Assembly: GCA_030429585.1 (NCBI GenBank)
Contig: JAUIEU010000001.1
Location: forward strand, 863,994-927,993
Direction: 5' to 3'
Source of the DNA: a bacterium
GTDB taxonomy: Bacteria > Cyanobacteriota > Vampirovibrionia > Vampirovibrionales > Vampirovibrionaceae
Length of the DNA: 64,000 bases
The position numbers were made by a program, and so were the translations under genes. Below the pieces are notes generated by a model, which did not search any database, was not told where the DNA came from, and worked only from the letters and a program-made list of their open reading frames with translations. This document shows, in pieces, positions 9,005 through 18,082 of this stretch (the first letter of the stretch is position 1; every line of letters begins with the position of its first letter).

Positions 9005-11415
9005 TAATGTGTCCTCTCTAATGCATGGCCAAAGGCTGTGGACCACACATTAAACAACTCCGTCATATCGGCAGAAACTAAGGACGTGTCGCCCTTACTT
9101 AGGGTTAAGGTCGGCGATTCAGTGACTGTTCCTAGCACCGTGCAGCCTACCCCCGCCGCTTGGCAAGCAGCCTCTACAGCGGCGTGTTTTTCTGGTGAAA
9201 AAGACACCACAATGGCGCCGTGGGTTTCGCCAAACAGTAGCGTATCGAGTCGTCGGTCATTCGTATCTAGCACAGCCACATCAATGCTGGCCCCTAGCAC
9301 GGGGTGTTTCGCACTGGTTAAGCTGGTGGGCATACACCCTTCTGCCACGGTTACCGCCAGCCCACCCAGCGAAACATCCGTCGCGCTATGCCACCAAGCA
9401 CCGTGGTGCCCCGTCAGCATCAGCGCTTGAAGGGCTTTTTCCATCGCCAAGTCCACGGCAGGGGGTTCGCCAAAGACGGTGCCGCATCGTGCTAACTGGT
9501 ACTGGCTAGCACCCAACCCAGGGTTAAAGCCACCCAATAAGGCAATCACATCCCCTGGCTGGGTAAAGGATGCACCACAGGTTTGGGCGTCATCTTCCAG
9601 CAAGCCCACCATACCAATCACCGGGCTGGGCAAAATAGGGGCGCCGCCATGCTCGTTATACAGGCTAACATTACCACCGGTGACGGGTGTATTAAACGCG
9701 ACACACGCTTGCCCCATGCCCTTTACCGCCATGGCCATGTGGTAATAATTATCCGGTTTTTCAGGGTCGCCAAAATTAAGGTTATTGGTCACCGCCAAAG
9801 GTTCGGCCCCCACACACACCAGGTTTCGGGCGGCTTCGGCCACCGTACCCGCGGCGCCAGCGTGTGGGTTGAGCAGAACATCCCAGCTTCGCCCATCCAC
9901 AGTGGCAGCAATGGCCTTCCCCGTGGGTTTCCCCTGTTTATCTCGTATCCGAATGACCCCGCTGGTATTGGTTTCGCTACTTAGGCGGGTATTATTGCGC
10001 ACATGGCGGTCGTATTGCTGGTAAATGGGCGAAGGGTTTGCCATATTGGGGTGGCCTAGCAAGGTTTTCAGCCAATGACCCACCTCATTCGGTTGAATAT
10101 CCGGCCACGCCGCATCATCCCAGTTCTTTTCGCGGCGCGCTCGCAAGGTTTCTGGCTCTGGGGGCGACAGGGCTTCTTCGTACAAGGGAGCATCATCGGT
10201 TAGCAAGCGCGGGGGCACTTGGGCCACCACCTCGCCCTGATGGGTAAAGGTCAGCACCGGCTCTGCAACCACAGTGCCCACCACACTGGCAGCCAAATCC
10301 CATTTCTCAAAAATCGCCATCACATCCGCTTCGTGGCCACGCGCCACCACAAACAGCATCCGCTCTTGAGATTCGCTTAATAAATACTCGTGGGGCAACA
10401 TGCCCGGCTCGCGGGCCGGCACTTTATCTAAGTCTATCGTCATGCCCAAGTTGTTTTTGGCGCTCATTTCCGCCCCACTACACGTTAAGCCTGCCGCCCC
10501 CATATCTTGGGCAGAAACCACATACCCGGTGGCAAAGGCCTCCAAACAGGCTTCAATCAGCAGTTTTTCTAAAAAGGGGTCTCCCACCTGTACCGCAGGG
10601 CGGTCATCGGCGCTGGATTCATCCAGCTCTTTACTGGCAAAGGCAGCGCCACCCATACCGTCCTTACCCGTATCGCTACCCACATAAATAACAGGGTTAC
10701 CAATCCCTGCCGCATCAGCAGGCATGCCGCTTTGCATTAGGGTATCGCCGTACACCAGGCCAATGGCCATGGCATTAACCAGCGGATTACCATTATACCG
10801 AGCGTCCAGGCTTATTTCGCCACCAATAGTGGGTACCCCCACGCAATTACCGTAATGGGCAATGCCTTCTACCGCATGGCGCAACAAGTACCTGTTTCGC
10901 GCCGCCTGGGCCTCGGTGGTGGTCTCATTCGGCTGCAAAGAGCCAAACCGAAGCGCATTAAGGCTGGCAATGGGGCGGGCGTTCATGGTAAAAATATCGC
11001 GCAAAATGCCCCCCACACCCGTGGCCGCGCCTTGGTGGGGTTCTATCGCCGTAGGGTGATTGTGGCTTTCTATTTTAAAGGCCAGCCCTAAGGTTTCGCC
11101 GGTACTATCCTTACCAAGGCTGACCACACCAGCATTTTCGCCCGGGCCCTGCAAAATACGCTCGCCTTCGGTCGGCAAGGTTTTTAGTAAGTGCTTAGAG
11201 TGTTTATAGCAGCAATGCTCGCTCCACAGCACACTAAACATGGCCAGTTCGTTCATGTTGGGGGCCCGGCCTAAGGCCTGTTGCATCCCGGCGTCAATCA
11301 GGGCATATTCGCTGGCGGTTAGGTTAAAGCCAGGTAGCGCATTGTGTGCCTGCAATTCTGTAAGTGGCGGGTAAACAGCAGATAATTTGGCGGGAGACAG
11401 AGTAGCAGCAGGCAT
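9004..11415 (-). CDS. purL: Phosphoribosylformylglycinamidine synthase subunit II
   Basis: ATP-dependent FGAM synthetase subunit of purine synthesis. At 803 residues it is the small PurL type that works with separate PurS and PurQ, neither of which is in this window. Motifs include WSEHCCYKHSK near the N terminus, FKIESHNHPTAIEPHQGAATGVGGILRD and DMGAAGLTCSGAEM. ATG 11415 is chosen because AGGTGG lies upstream; a GTG three codons earlier is also open. It overlaps purF by one base. Confidence 0.97.
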   Translation of the reverse strand: MPAATLSPAKLSAVYPPLTELQAHNALPGFNLTASEYALIDAGMQQALGRAPNMNELAMFSVLWSEHCCYKHSKHLLKTLPTEGERILQGPGENAGVVSLGKDSTGETLGLAFKIESHNHPTAIEPHQGAATGVGGILRDIFTMNARPIASLNALRFGSLQPNETTTEAQAARNRYLLRHAVEGIAHYGNCVGVPTIGGEISLDARYNGNPLVNAMAIGLVYGDTLMQSGMPADAAGIGNPVIYVGSDTGKDGMGGAAFASKELDESSADDRPAVQVGDPFLEKLLIEACLEAFATGYVVSAQDMGAAGLTCSGAEMSAKNNLGMTIDLDKVPAREPGMLPHEYLLSESQERMLFVVARGHEADVMAIFEKWDLAASVVGTVVAEPVLTFTHQGEVVAQVPPRLLTDDAPLYEEALSPPEPETLRARREKNWDDAAWPDIQPNEVGHWLKTLLGHPNMANPSPIYQQYDRHVRNNTRLSSETNTSGVIRIRDKQGKPTGKAIAATVDGRSWDVLLNPHAGAAGTVAEAARNLVCVGAEPLAVTNNLNFGDPEKPDNYYHMAMAVKGMGQACVAFNTPVTGGNVSLYNEHGGAPILPSPVIGMVGLLEDDAQTCGASFTQPGDVIALLGGFNPGLGASQYQLARCGTVFGEPPAVDLAMEKALQALMLTGHHGAWWHSATDVSLGGLAVTVAEGCMPTSLTSAKHPVLGASIDVAVLDTNDRRLDTLLFGETHGAIVVSFSPEKHAAVEAACQAAGVGCTVLGTVTESPTLTLSKGDTSLVSADMTELFNVWSTAFGHALERTH

Positions 11416-11821
11416 AAAAACCACCTATAAACGGTGAAAATGTTTCTCCTATTGTGGCAAAAAGGTGGCAGGGCTTCAATTTTTTGTGGTTATGGATGAC
11501 TTAAATTCAGGCCAGTTACATGTTTCTTTTTGACGGGGGCTAACCCCCATCACCCCCATTGGGAACAGGGGTGTTCCCAAACCCTCCCCAAAGGTTAATG
11601 AATTATAGAGACGCTTGCTGTGCGCCTTCCCAACAGCGGCTGCGCTTGCCAGCTACTTGGTATCCCGGGCAATGCTCACCCGCTGATTGGTCTGCTGGGG
11701 TGTTCATGCGTTGCATTTTACACCCCGCACCGGCTACAGCCGCTACCCTACTGTATTTTTAACAGCAAACGACGTAAACTGGTTTCGCCCAATACGTACA
11801 CTTAAACAAAGACTTTATACC
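11416..11821. other. 406-bp intergenic region with hairpins and G-runs
   Basis: This is the divergent region between purL and the pentapeptide gene, and probably holds both promoters. No supported gene is present. It contains the inverted repeats and G-tracts described at 11534-11580. The remainder (11581-11821) has short plus-strand open frames without ribosome binding sites and no recognisable RNA gene. Confidence 0.6.
11559..11580. repeat. Perfect inverted repeat, 9-bp arms
   Basis: TTGGGAACA, loop GGGG, TGTTCCCAA. Immediately to its left, 11534-11547 holds a GGGGG...CCCCC pair and a further CCCCC run, so the minus strand reads several G-tracts in a row. It lies about 145 bp upstream of the purL start. 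No U-run follows, so it is more likely an operator, cruciform or RNA leader structure than a terminator. Confidence 0.7.
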
Positions 11822-12367
11822 ATGTCGCTAACCCAACCCCTCGATACCCCGGCCTTAATCCAACTGCTAAACGAAGATGGCGTGGAGGCCTTTAACCAAT
11901 ACCGCCGCGATAGTGGCTACGAAATTTTGGATTTAAGTGGGGTTCGCTTTGAGCACATGGATTTAAAAGGCATTAACCTAAGCAATGCCACCCTAAACAA
12001 CTGTGTATTTGTACACTGCTATTTAGAAAACGCCAAGCTGGTGTTTGCCCACGCCCACCATAGCAATTTTGAAGGCTGCGATTTTTACATGGCCAGCCTG
12101 GAAGAAGCCGATTTTACCGGCGCTAACCTAGCCCATGCTAATTTAAACTGCGTGGATGCCACCGAGGCTATTTTTGACAAAGCCACCTGCACCCAAAGCA
12201 ATTTTACAGAAAGTAACCTAACCCGCGCCAGTTTTAAGCATGCCAACCTAAACGATGCCGACTTTACTGGGGCCACCTTAACCAACACCCAGCTAGACCA
12301 TGCCATGAAAGAATGGGCCATTTTTGACGCCCCCAACACACCGGCAAGCGATACAAAAACAACGTAA
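11822..12367 (+). CDS. Pentapeptide repeat protein
   Basis: A 181-residue protein made mostly of A(D/N)LxX-type pentapeptides (LDLSGVRFEHMDLKGINLSNATL, EADFTGANLAHANL, SNFTESNLTRASFKHANLNDADFTGATL), which build a right-handed quadrilateral beta helix. The family is abundant in cyanobacteria and relatives; some members mimic DNA, but nothing here shows a particular role. ATG 11822 is used because the longer frame would begin at a GTG with no ribosome site, far upstream of the repeats. No strong Shine-Dalgarno is seen. Confidence 0.85.
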   Translation: MSLTQPLDTPALIQLLNEDGVEAFNQYRRDSGYEILDLSGVRFEHMDLKGINLSNATLNNCVFVHCYLENAKLVFAHAHHSNFEGCDFYMASLEEADFTGANLAHANLNCVDATEAIFDKATCTQSNFTESNLTRASFKHANLNDADFTGATLTNTQLDHAMKEWAIFDAPNTPASDTKTT

Positions 12368-12384
12368 TCCATTGCATTATCAAG

Positions 12385-13674
12385 CTACGTTACTATCGAG
12401 CCATCTTCCACAGCTTGTTCATCCTCTGCAGCAGGCAGCTTTGGAGCCGTGGCTTCCGTAATTTCATCCTGGTATTGGGCCGCCGTTTGCCCACCCACCA
12501 TCCGAGAGACCAAATCCACCAATCGAATAGGGTCAATGGGCTTGGGCAACACATCAAAAAAGCCGGTGCGTCGCGCTTCGCTCAACCGAGCTTTATCCTC
12601 GCATGCAGTCACTAGCAAAAACTCGGGTACGTCAAATTCTGCATTACTTTTTAAGTACCGGTAAAAATCAATACCATCCAGCCCTGGCAACATCAAATCG
12701 CATACCACCGCTTTAATATTGCTTTTTTGCTTAAAAATATCCATGGCCTCATACGCCGAACCGGCTTTAAACACCGCATAATTTAAGTGACGAATACTGC
12801 GCTCTATCATCACTTGGTTAAAGCCCACATCGTCAATTACCAGTACGGCATCGGGGTCTTTTTTACGTTGGCTACTCATCATGCTATTCCTATTGTTAAG
12901 CGTGGACAATTTTTCCGCCATGGTAGTCATATCCAGCGGTTTTGTCAGTACATCTCTAATGCCAGCATCTCTAATCACGGTGGTTTGCTCGGGGGTTAGC
13001 TCTTCCACTACCAGTAAAAAAGGGATAAGGTTACCGGCTTTTTGGTCCCCTAAAATTTTGTATTGCAGGGCCCGCATGCGCTTATACAGCTTAGGGCCAG
13101 ACATATCTTCTAAATCATACTCTGCCAATACCACACTAATGGTGCTGCCTTCATCTATTGCTTGCAATATTTCGGATCCATACGATACCTGATGCACCTG
13201 GTGCTCCGTATCATCCAACATACTGGCCACCAATCGGTGGGTTTGGCCTTTAGGGTCGGCAACATATAGGTGGAGGGCGTTTTCTGGTTCGCCAATGGAT
13301 TTTAACGAGTCAATACAATCCATTAACTCGGTGGGCAGCAGGGGTTTTTCAAACACCCGTTTAATACCAATGGTTAAGGCATGCTCGGCTAGGTCTTTTT
13401 CCCAATTCGCCGTTATTAAAATAAACGGCGGAAATGCCACCGCATCAATGCCGTTATAAATATCAAAGCCCAATACATGTTGGTACAGCTCTGTGCCCTT
13501 CATATCCGGCATATATTGGTCCGTAATCACAATATCAATATCAGGGTGTTTATGAAGGGTTCGGATGGCCTCGCCGGCATCGTAGGCCACCAATACCGTA
13601 TGCTGAAAATGCTCCAGCACTCGCTGGAGATAAATACAGGTAAATTGAACGTCATCCACAACCAAAATTTTCAT
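12385..13674 (-). CDS. Triple-receiver response regulator protein
   Basis: A 429-residue protein of three tandem CheY-like receiver domains and no output domain. REC1 (about 1-125) has the acidic pair D7-D8, phosphoacceptor D52 (VITDQYMPDMKG) and FEKP. REC2 (about 135-265) is degenerate: the acid pair is reduced and the phosphoacceptor position is Glu (VLAEYDLEDMSG), though TKP remains. REC3 (about 275-405) is intact (VIDD, VVCDLMLPGLDG, LPKP). The tail is acidic. It follows the HPt gene by about 50 bp on the same strand, so the pair forms a phosphorelay module without a nearby histidine kinase. Confidence 0.9.
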   Translation of the reverse strand: MKILVVDDVQFTCIYLQRVLEHFQHTVLVAYDAGEAIRTLHKHPDIDIVITDQYMPDMKGTELYQHVLGFDIYNGIDAVAFPPFILITANWEKDLAEHALTIGIKRVFEKPLLPTELMDCIDSLKSIGEPENALHLYVADPKGQTHRLVASMLDDTEHQVHQVSYGSEILQAIDEGSTISVVLAEYDLEDMSGPKLYKRMRALQYKILGDQKAGNLIPFLLVVEELTPEQTTVIRDAGIRDVLTKPLDMTTMAEKLSTLNNRNSMMSSQRKKDPDAVLVIDDVGFNQVMIERSIRHLNYAVFKAGSAYEAMDIFKQKSNIKAVVCDLMLPGLDGIDFYRYLKSNAEFDVPEFLLVTACEDKARLSEARRTGFFDVLPKPIDPIRLVDLVSRMVGGQTAAQYQDEITEATAPKLPAAEDEQAVEDGSIVT

Positions 13675-13724
13675 GATGGGGAGAAGGATTCAGTGGCTAA
13701 AGGGTGGGGGCTATTTAACCTATA

Positions 13725-14129
13725 CTACGCCTTAAGAGAGGCAATATGGTGTTTTACCTCATTATACGCCTGTTTTAGCCCATTAATACTTTGTGCCGTA
13801 GCGGATACATTATTAGCATGAACTGCTTCTTCTAACTGCAAAGCCGCCTGACGGCACCCTGGCGCATGAATATTGGCACATGCCCCCTTAAACCCATGGG
13901 CTAAGCGTTTTAAATCTTCTTCGCTGCCCGTGTTATAGGCTTCTTCTATTTCATTCAGTACACTGTCGCCCGTGCTTACAAACACATCTAGCAACTCGTC
14001 CGCCAATTCGGTATCGCCGCCTAGGTAACCCACAAAGGTTTGGTAATCCAGCAAAACCACCGAATCGTCTAATGCCTGTTGGTGATGGTGTAATGATAAA
14101 CTCATGGGGGTCACTCGTTCCTCTGTCAT
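13725..14129 (-). CDS. HPt-domain phosphotransfer protein
   Basis: A 134-residue histidine phosphotransfer protein. The HPt motif LAHGFKGACANI contains the phosphorylatable His and the conserved Lys-Gly. The N terminus is uncertain: ATG 14129 lacks a ribosome site, while an in-frame GTG at 14114 and ATG at 14105 follow an AGAGGA. It is probably the phosphoryl partner of the triple-receiver protein downstream. The source kinase is not in the window. Confidence 0.85.
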   Translation of the reverse strand: MTEERVTPMSLSLHHHQQALDDSVVLLDYQTFVGYLGGDTELADELLDVFVSTGDSVLNEIEEAYNTGSEEDLKRLAHGFKGACANIHAPGCRQAALQLEEAVHANNVSATAQSINGLKQAYNEVKHHIASLKA

Positions 14130-14210
14130 GTTTGGGGGTATACCTAATGTTCTACCTAGGTATCGGCCGCATTTACCAAACCTGTATTAGGCCCTGTGGA
14201 TGGCCTTTTA

Positions 14211-14230
14211 TTATTACAATGTTGTAATAA
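14211..14230. promoter_or_regulatory. Perfect palindrome TTATTACAA-TG-TTGTAATAA
   Basis: A 20-base perfect inverted repeat with 9-base arms, AT-rich, in the divergent space between the HPt gene and the small gene at 14384. The size and symmetry are typical of a dimeric repressor operator. It has no U-run and too small a loop for a terminator. Confidence 0.5.
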
Positions 14231-14383
14231 ATAGCAGTGGCGGTAACACAAAATACCAGTGGGTTAGCCTTAATGCTATTGAACTGGAGAGTTTTTAAAC
14301 CATTAGGGGGAGTAAGCCATACGGCTCATCCTTATGATGGCATTGGTTACACACACGAGAGAACATAGAGGGGAACAAGCGAC

Positions 14384-14725
14384 ATGTTTGCAGCAAGTGT
14401 CGCGCTACAGCTCTACCTGACAGCTCGAAGAAGCAATTTGACCTTTGAGATGCAGAACATTTTGACCCAGAAACAATACTGGGCCAGCGTAATGGGTAAA
14501 GTTACCATGATGGCTAACCAAGACCCTAGCGCCAGTAGAGCCGGAACGCGCAAACACCAACAACTTGAGCGGTACCGTATTATGGTACAGCAATATGAAA
14601 AAGCACTAGACATGCGGGTAAACCTGGTTAATGCCCAATTGCAAGCCATTGAGCAACAGCTACAAGGGGTGCAAAAGCAAGTACAGCAAGGTGCAAAAAC
14701 ATTCCAAATGTCTGGCGTGGCGTAA
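14384..14725 (+). CDS. Small helical protein of unknown function
   Basis: A 113-residue protein that I do not recognise. A GAGGGG about 10 bases before ATG 14384 supports translation. It is predicted mainly helical; residues 55-105 (RKHQQLERYRIMVQQYEKALDMRVNLVNAQLQAIEQQLQGVQKQVQQG, heptad-like and Gln-rich) look like a coiled coil. There are no membrane segments or Cys. An FAASVALQLYL start is mildly hydrophobic. It is a single-gene unit followed about 190 bp later by a terminator. Confidence 0.7.
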   Translation: MFAASVALQLYLTARRSNLTFEMQNILTQKQYWASVMGKVTMMANQDPSASRAGTRKHQQLERYRIMVQQYEKALDMRVNLVNAQLQAIEQQLQGVQKQVQQGAKTFQMSGVA

Positions 14726-14918
14726 CACATAACGCTAAACCAAGGCTAGCAACCGCAATTGCTTCGAAAAGAGAGTTAGAACAACCATTCGGCGCGGTGC
14801 CACGGCTATGAGCCAACCCACCACAACCATTGTGGGCCAAGGGTTTATAAGGCCAGCCACTGCATTGCCAACTATTATTTAACCGCCATGGCCACCATGG
14901 GGGCCGTTCGTATTACCA

Positions 14919-14946
14919 CGTTACCACTGGGTAACGGGGATTTTTT
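14919..14946 (+). terminator. Rho-independent terminator
   Basis: Stem CGTTACC / GGTAACG with loop ACTG, then GGGGA and six T. It reads on the plus strand, 194 bp after the small helical protein gene. The leader between holds another short hairpin (14821-14835, CCACAA/TTGTGG), so a structured 3' untranslated region is possible. Confidence 0.6.
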
Positions 14947-14984
14947 GGCGTGAATACATATACTCCCCTACCTGCCCACCTGCG

Positions 14985-16139
14985 TTACCGGGTGTAGGTG
15001 CGGGGCAAGCGCACCCGCAAGGCGCACATTAGCTCATACTCAATGGTGTTTAGCATGGCCGCCCAGTCGCTTAGGGTAATGCCCCCTTCGCCACCAAACA
15101 ATGTAATGGATTCTCCCACCAGCAAGCCTTCCGCCGCACTCACATCCACCATGAGTTGATCCATGGTAATGTTACCCACCTGCGGGCAGTGCACCCCCTT
15201 GGCCCACACCGTCATGCGGTTAGACAACCCTCTAGGCACCCCATCGGCATAGCCAACAGGCAAGGTTGCAATACGGCGGTTAGCGTTAAGGGTAGGCGCG
15301 GTGGTATTGGTGTGGTTATAACTCACCCCGTCGCTAGCTGGCACGGTTTGCAAAGCAGCGACACGGGCCTTTAACTGCATAACAGGCCGCAACTGGTGCT
15401 GGGTCGTCTCACATTCGGTATAGCCCCACAAGGCCAAGCCCACCCGAACCCCGGTATAAGAAATATCAGTAGCGCCAACCATGGCCGGGTATAGCAAGGT
15501 ACCTGCCGAATTAAGCAAGTGGCGCTTTGGCGGCAGGGTGGCCAGTTGCTGCAACACCGATTGAAACCGCTGATGCTGGGTATGGCTAAAATCCGTATTT
15601 TCTGCCCACGCCAAATGAGAAAAAATACCCGCCACCGTAACAGCTGCCTGCTGCTGACACCACTCCGTAAAGGCAGCCGCCTCTTCCCAGTGGACGCCAA
15701 TTCGGTGCATGCCTGTATCCACCTTAACTTGCACGGTGGCTGGCGGCAGTTTTTGTTGCTGACACACACGAATAATATGCTCACACTGGGCTTGGTCATA
15801 CACGCTTAGGGCAATATTTTTACGAAGGGCAGCCTCCACAGCCCAGGCCGGGGTAGGCCCAATGACCAATAGGGGCACATCGCTAAAGCCCGCCTCGCGT
15901 ATTTGCAGGGCTTCATCAATGCTGGCCACGCCCAATTCCGTTACCCCAGCACCTAACAAGGTAGGCAAGCACATCACCGCCCCATGGCCGTAGGCATCTG
16001 CCTTAACAATGGCCATCAAGCTCATGTCATCCGCTACCTGTTGGCGCAACACCATGGTGTTATGCTCCAAGGCTGCCAGGTTAATATCGCACCAGGCATC
16101 GCGGTGGGGTTGGGTAGGTAAGGATCGTGTCAATTTCAC
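14985..16139 (-). CDS. alr: Alanine racemase
   Basis: PLP enzyme that interconverts L- and D-alanine for peptidoglycan. The PLP lysine lies in AIVKADAYGHGA, and the C-terminal half has the family motif GNITMDQLMVDVS. GTG 16139 (MKLTRSLPTQ...) gives 384 residues, the usual length. A longer frame back to GTG 16199 would add a hydrophobic stretch not expected of a cytoplasmic Alr and would run into a promoter-like segment. Neither start has a clear ribosome site. Confidence 0.95.
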   Translation of the reverse strand: MKLTRSLPTQPHRDAWCDINLAALEHNTMVLRQQVADDMSLMAIVKADAYGHGAVMCLPTLLGAGVTELGVASIDEALQIREAGFSDVPLLVIGPTPAWAVEAALRKNIALSVYDQAQCEHIIRVCQQQKLPPATVQVKVDTGMHRIGVHWEEAAAFTEWCQQQAAVTVAGIFSHLAWAENTDFSHTQHQRFQSVLQQLATLPPKRHLLNSAGTLLYPAMVGATDISYTGVRVGLALWGYTECETTQHQLRPVMQLKARVAALQTVPASDGVSYNHTNTTAPTLNANRRIATLPVGYADGVPRGLSNRMTVWAKGVHCPQVGNITMDQLMVDVSAAEGLLVGESITLFGGEGGITLSDWAAMLNTIEYELMCALRVRLPRTYTR

Positions 16140-16257
16140 GGTAAATACAACCAACGTAAGGCAGGTAAGCGTTATATAAACACCCACTGCGGGATACACC
16201 GCTTTATGATAGCGTAAATACCCTTATAACCCTTGCTTGTTATCCGTATCGACCCCC

Positions 16258-17292
16258 ATGACCTCTCCCTCTGCTTCTTCGTCTAACGCTACTGTGCACC
16301 CCTTGCCCCTGCCCAAGGCAGGCCGCTGGCCGGATGTACCTTCTATTGGTGTGATTGGCGCAGGCCGCTGGGGTAAAAACCTAATCCGCAATTTTTATCA
16401 GCTCCACGCCCTGCATACCGTGTGCGATTTAAGCCCCCAACATTGCAGCGCCCTTGCCGAGCAATACCCGGATTTAAACACCACCAACGATGCCAATGAC
16501 GTGATTAATCACCCCGGTATCCATGCCATTGTGATTGCCACCCCTAGCCACACCCATTTTGGCTTGGCCTGTGCCGCCATTGCCGCCGGTAAGCACGTGT
16601 ATGTAGAAAAACCCTTGGCCACCACCGTGCAAGAAGTGGATGACCTAATTGCCGTGGCGGATAAAATGGATGTGCAGCTTATGGTGGGGCATTTGCTCAT
16701 TTACCACCCAGCGGTGATTCGGTTAAAGCAACTGATTGCTGAAGGCGCATTGGGCGAGATTTATTGGCTAGAAAGCACCCGCCTAAATACCAACCGGTTT
16801 CGGCCCGATGACCACGTACTATGGGATTTAGCCCCCCATGATCTTTCCATGATGAGCGTGGTGATTGACCAAGAGCCCACCGAGTTAATTAACGTGGCCG
16901 GCACCAGCACAGGCCCCGATGGCAAAATAGACCGCGCCCGCATGCATGTTCGTTTTGGCGATACCATCCAGGGCGAAGTGGTAAACAGTTGGGTACACCC
17001 GCTAAAGCAAGTACAGCTAATGGTATACGGCAGTAACAAAATTGCCGTGTTGGATGACACCCAACCCCTAGGCCAAAAGCTAACCCTATACCCTAACCCG
17101 ACGGCTAGCCCACCACCGGCCACCCTAGCAGAGCCCATCCCCATTACCGATGTGCTGGATATTGAACCCCTGGCCATGGAATGTCAGCACTTCCTAAACA
17201 GCATCCAACAAAACCAAGCCCCCAACACGGATGCCCACCATGCCCGCGAAATTGTGGCCATGCTAGAGCAAGCCAGCCAACGGCTGCAATAA
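16258..17292 (+). CDS. Gfo/Idh/MocA-family oxidoreductase
   Basis: An NAD(P)-dependent sugar oxidoreductase of 344 residues. It has the Rossmann motif GVIGAGRWGKN near the N terminus, the family EKPLA motif (VYVEKPLATT), and HDLSMM in the C-terminal domain. It resembles the UDP-hexosamine dehydrogenases used in polysaccharide synthesis, consistent with the adjacent TagA/WecG glycosyltransferase, but the substrate cannot be read. ATG 16258 is the first ATG. The stop is one base from the convergent neighbour's stop. Confidence 0.85.
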   Translation: MTSPSASSSNATVHPLPLPKAGRWPDVPSIGVIGAGRWGKNLIRNFYQLHALHTVCDLSPQHCSALAEQYPDLNTTNDANDVINHPGIHAIVIATPSHTHFGLACAAIAAGKHVYVEKPLATTVQEVDDLIAVADKMDVQLMVGHLLIYHPAVIRLKQLIAEGALGEIYWLESTRLNTNRFRPDDHVLWDLAPHDLSMMSVVIDQEPTELINVAGTSTGPDGKIDRARMHVRFGDTIQGEVVNSWVHPLKQVQLMVYGSNKIAVLDDTQPLGQKLTLYPNPTASPPPATLAEPIPITDVLDIEPLAMECQHFLNSIQQNQAPNTDAHHAREIVAMLEQASQRLQ

Positions 17293-17293
17293 G

Positions 17294-18046
17294 CTAACGG
17301 CACCACCCTAGTTTTTGCTGCACCACCCGCCACACAAACAGGGGCAAGGGTTTAGCCACCCGGCTGATCCGCCACGGCTCACTGGTAATGCGGTATAGCC
17401 ATTCCAGGTTTAAATTGCAAAACAAAGCAGGGGCCCGTTTTTTAGTACCGCTCCACACATCAAAGCTGCCGCCCACCCCCACGCCAATACAGCCTAGTCC
17501 ATCGCCTTGTGGCCAAGCCGCCAGTAAGCTCTGCAGCCAATACTCTTGCTGGGGTACCCCTAAGGCGGCCAGCACCAACTGGGGCTTAATTCGCTGAATA
17601 TCCGCCGCCACCGCATCCAAATCACCAAACCCATCGGCCACCAAGGCCACCGTTAGGCCAGGGAAACGCTGGGTAAGGGTATCCGACGCTTGTTGGGCAA
17701 TGCTTGGGGCGCCCCCCACCAAGGCCACCTGCCAACCTTGCTGGGCTGCCGTGGCCACTAATGCTTCAGATAGTTCAATGCCAGGCAGGCGGGGCACACA
17801 ACGGTTGTGGAGCACGTTTAAGGCCCACACCACACCCGCCCCATCCGGGATAACCCACTGGACTTGGCGCAATACGGCCGCAAAGTTGGCCTCGTTGCTG
17901 GCACGCATCAACATTTCTGGGTTAGCCGTCACAATTCGGGTATGGTGGCCACGTGTCACAGCATCCACGCAGGCCGAAACCACCGTCGCCTTATCGGCAA
18001 CATCAATGTCAAACCCCAAAACAGTGGCCCGTTGGTGTAAAGACAT
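17294..18046 (-). CDS. WecG/TagA/CpsF-family glycosyltransferase (GT26)
   Basis: A 250-residue GT26 enzyme, a family that transfers N-acetylmannosamine or related sugars onto undecaprenyl-linked acceptors in cell-surface polymer synthesis. Visible motifs are TANPEML (about 40), PDGAGVVWA, LVGG and the C-terminal GVGGSFDVWSGTKKRAP. Sugar specificity is not determinable. It converges with the oxidoreductase gene (single-base gap) and lies 37 bp after the clpX stop on the same strand, so it may be read through from clpX. Confidence 0.9.
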   Translation of the reverse strand: MSLHQRATVLGFDIDVADKATVVSACVDAVTRGHHTRIVTANPEMLMRASNEANFAAVLRQVQWVIPDGAGVVWALNVLHNRCVPRLPGIELSEALVATAAQQGWQVALVGGAPSIAQQASDTLTQRFPGLTVALVADGFGDLDAVAADIQRIKPQLVLAALGVPQQEYWLQSLLAAWPQGDGLGCIGVGVGGSFDVWSGTKKRAPALFCNLNLEWLYRITSEPWRISRVAKPLPLFVWRVVQQKLGWCR

Positions 18047-18082
18047 GCAACTACTACCCGCTAAAACCCAACAACGCTACCC

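Noticed and set aside
11581-11821. Possible transposon end or tRNA near the purL hairpin
   Set aside because: No second inverted end, target duplication, transposase or cloverleaf was found.
14808-14882. 24-codon open frame after the small helical protein gene
   Set aside because: No ribosome site; the sequence is better explained by hairpins in the 3' region.
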